The position numbers and the translations under genes were made by a program. Below the pieces are notes generated by a model that saw only the letters and a program-made list of their open reading frames with translations, was not told where the DNA came from and ran no database searches. Shown piece by piece: positions 63,050-64,000 of a DNA stretch of 64,000 bases (its first letter is position 1; every line of letters starts with the position of its first letter). The stretch lies in NCBI GenBank assembly GCA_937927725.1, contig CALBSE010000023.1, positions 60,591 to 124,590 of the forward strand, given 5' to 3'. This stretch comes from an uncultured Actinomycetes bacterium. GTDB taxonomy: Bacteria > Actinomycetota > Acidimicrobiia > Acidimicrobiales > Acidimicrobilacustridaceae.

Positions 63050-63993
63050 GGCTTCGACGCGTTCTCGTAGGCACTCACGATGTCTTGCACAATTCGGTGT
63101 CGAACAACATCACCAGCAGTGAGCTTGACCCACTCCAAACCTTCGATGCCCGTAAGCACAGGTTCAAGATCAAGCAGGCCGCTACGGCCACCTTGCAAAT
63201 CGATCTGCGTGGTGTCGCCAGTGACGACAACCTTCGAACCAAACCCGATGCGAGTGAGAAACATCTTCATCTGTTCCGGCGTGGTGTTCTGCGCCTCATC
63301 AAGAATGATGAATGAACCGTTGAGCGTGCGACCGCGCATGAATGCAAGCGGAGCCACTTCGACCGTTCCGCGTTCCAACATGCGCTGTGCGCCTTCGGCA
63401 TCGAGCATGTCGTACAGCGCGTCGTACAGCGGGCGAAGGTACGGATCGACCTTGGCCATCATGTCGCCAGGCAAGAAACCCAGACGTTCTCCAGCTTCAA
63501 CAGCAGGACGAGTGAGGATGATGCGATCAACTTCTTTGGCTTGCAGCGCTTGCACTGCCATCGCAACAGCGAGCCAGCTCTTGCCCGTACCTGCAGGACC
63601 AACACCGAAGGTGACGATGTTTTTGCGGATGGCATCGATGTAGCGCTTCTGTCCACTGGTCTTGGGTCGAACCATGCGACCGCGAGCACTGCGCAACACG
63701 TCGGTGGTGAGCACTTCACTCGGACGTTCGTCGGCCTTCACCATTTCGATGCTGCGACGAACCGACACTGGCTCAAGCACCTGACCTTGCTGAAGAAGCA
63801 CGACAAGTTCCTCGAACAACTTGCCAACAGTTCCGGCTTGATCGCCCGAAACCGTGATCTCGTTTCCGCGCACATGAACGTCGGCCTCGGGAAAGGCGTC
63901 TTCGATCAGCAGAAGCAACTCATCGCGCTGGCCGAGAAGGCCGGTCATGAGGTGGTTGCCGGGGACATGGACGTTCACTGTTGTGCTGGGCAT
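63046..63993 (-). CDS. phoH: PhoH-family ATPase
   Basis: A 315-residue PhoH-like ATPase. Walker A is GPAGTGKS (about residues 135-142) and Walker B is FIILDEAQNT. The N-terminal domain (LLGQRDELLLLIEDAFPEAD) is the usual PhoH small domain. Its role is uncertain, with links to RNA metabolism through its fixed neighbour ybeY. The ATG at 63993 is only seven bases from the right edge, so a start outside the window cannot be excluded, but the length is normal. Confidence 0.93.
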   Translation of the reverse strand: MPSTTVNVHVPGNHLMTGLLGQRDELLLLIEDAFPEADVHVRGNEITVSGDQAGTVGKLFEELVVLLQQGQVLEPVSVRRSIEMVKADERPSEVLTTDVLRSARGRMVRPKTSGQKRYIDAIRKNIVTFGVGPAGTGKSWLAVAMAVQALQAKEVDRIILTRPAVEAGERLGFLPGDMMAKVDPYLRPLYDALYDMLDAEGAQRMLERGTVEVAPLAFMRGRTLNGSFIILDEAQNTTPEQMKMFLTRIGFGSKVVVTGDTTQIDLQGGRSGLLDLEPVLTGIEGLEWVKLTAGDVVRHRIVQDIVSAYENASKP

Positions 63994-64000
63994 CTGGCTC

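Overview
The window is densely coding, moderately GC-rich actinobacterial DNA. I infer a member of the Acidimicrobiia (Ilumatobacter-like lineages). The grounds are the RpoD and single-chain glycyl-tRNA synthetase types, an AftD-like (DUF3367) arabinofuranosyltransferase, fused CaiB/BaiF CoA-transferases and many overlapping ATGA/TGATG gene junctions. No ribosomal RNA, transposase, integrase or CRISPR array is visible. No stretch over 300 bases lacks a gene.

Region 1 (1-12.2 kb) starts with a class A penicillin-binding protein cut by the left edge. A CoA/aromatic-type catabolic set follows: enoyl-CoA hydratase, amidohydrolase, two-domain class III CoA-transferase, Gfo/Idh oxidoreductase, zinc-free quinone oxidoreductase, a DUF1214-like protein and two sulfotransferases.

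Region 2 (12.3-34.7 kb) is a secreted-protein region. It holds a beta-helix protein, a SAM methyltransferase, a MazEF-type toxin-antitoxin pair, and a three-gene leftward unit. That unit encodes a 2,967-residue all-beta/Fn3 protein, a 2,536-residue pentapeptide-repeat protein whose start overlaps the stop of the first, and a six-repeat propeller protein. A TetR-family regulator is transcribed divergently, and the gap between them carries two matching 15-bp palindromes. I regard this unit as the most interesting system in the window.

Region 3 (34.7-49 kb) has tRNA-Val, Nudix, inositol-phosphatase-family and unknown genes. A cell-envelope glycan cluster follows: methyltransferase, a sulfotransferase-methyltransferase fusion, a small membrane protein, the AftD-like enzyme and three glycosyltransferases, interrupted by a GNAT/TauD pair on the other strand. 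Next come a SnoaL-like protein, tRNA-Met, a lone Hcp-like protein, a Tat-exported barrel protein and tRNA-Asn.

Region 4 (49-64 kb) is the conserved information-processing core, all leftward: phoH-ybeY-corC-like-era, then uppS-recO, a second fused CoA-transferase, glyS, dnaG, rpoD and a coupled small membrane protein. A DinG-like helicase and a small secreted protein sit on the opposite strand between era and uppS.

Three unrelated secreted proteins (ends at 12280, 15859 and 60361) finish in the same kind of C-terminal pentapeptide, Pro-x-Phe-[Ala/Thr]-[Gly/Cys], a possible sorting or processing tag. Start codons were adjusted from the longest open frames where a ribosome-binding site, an overlap with a neighbour or the known family N-terminus favoured an internal start; these choices are stated per gene.
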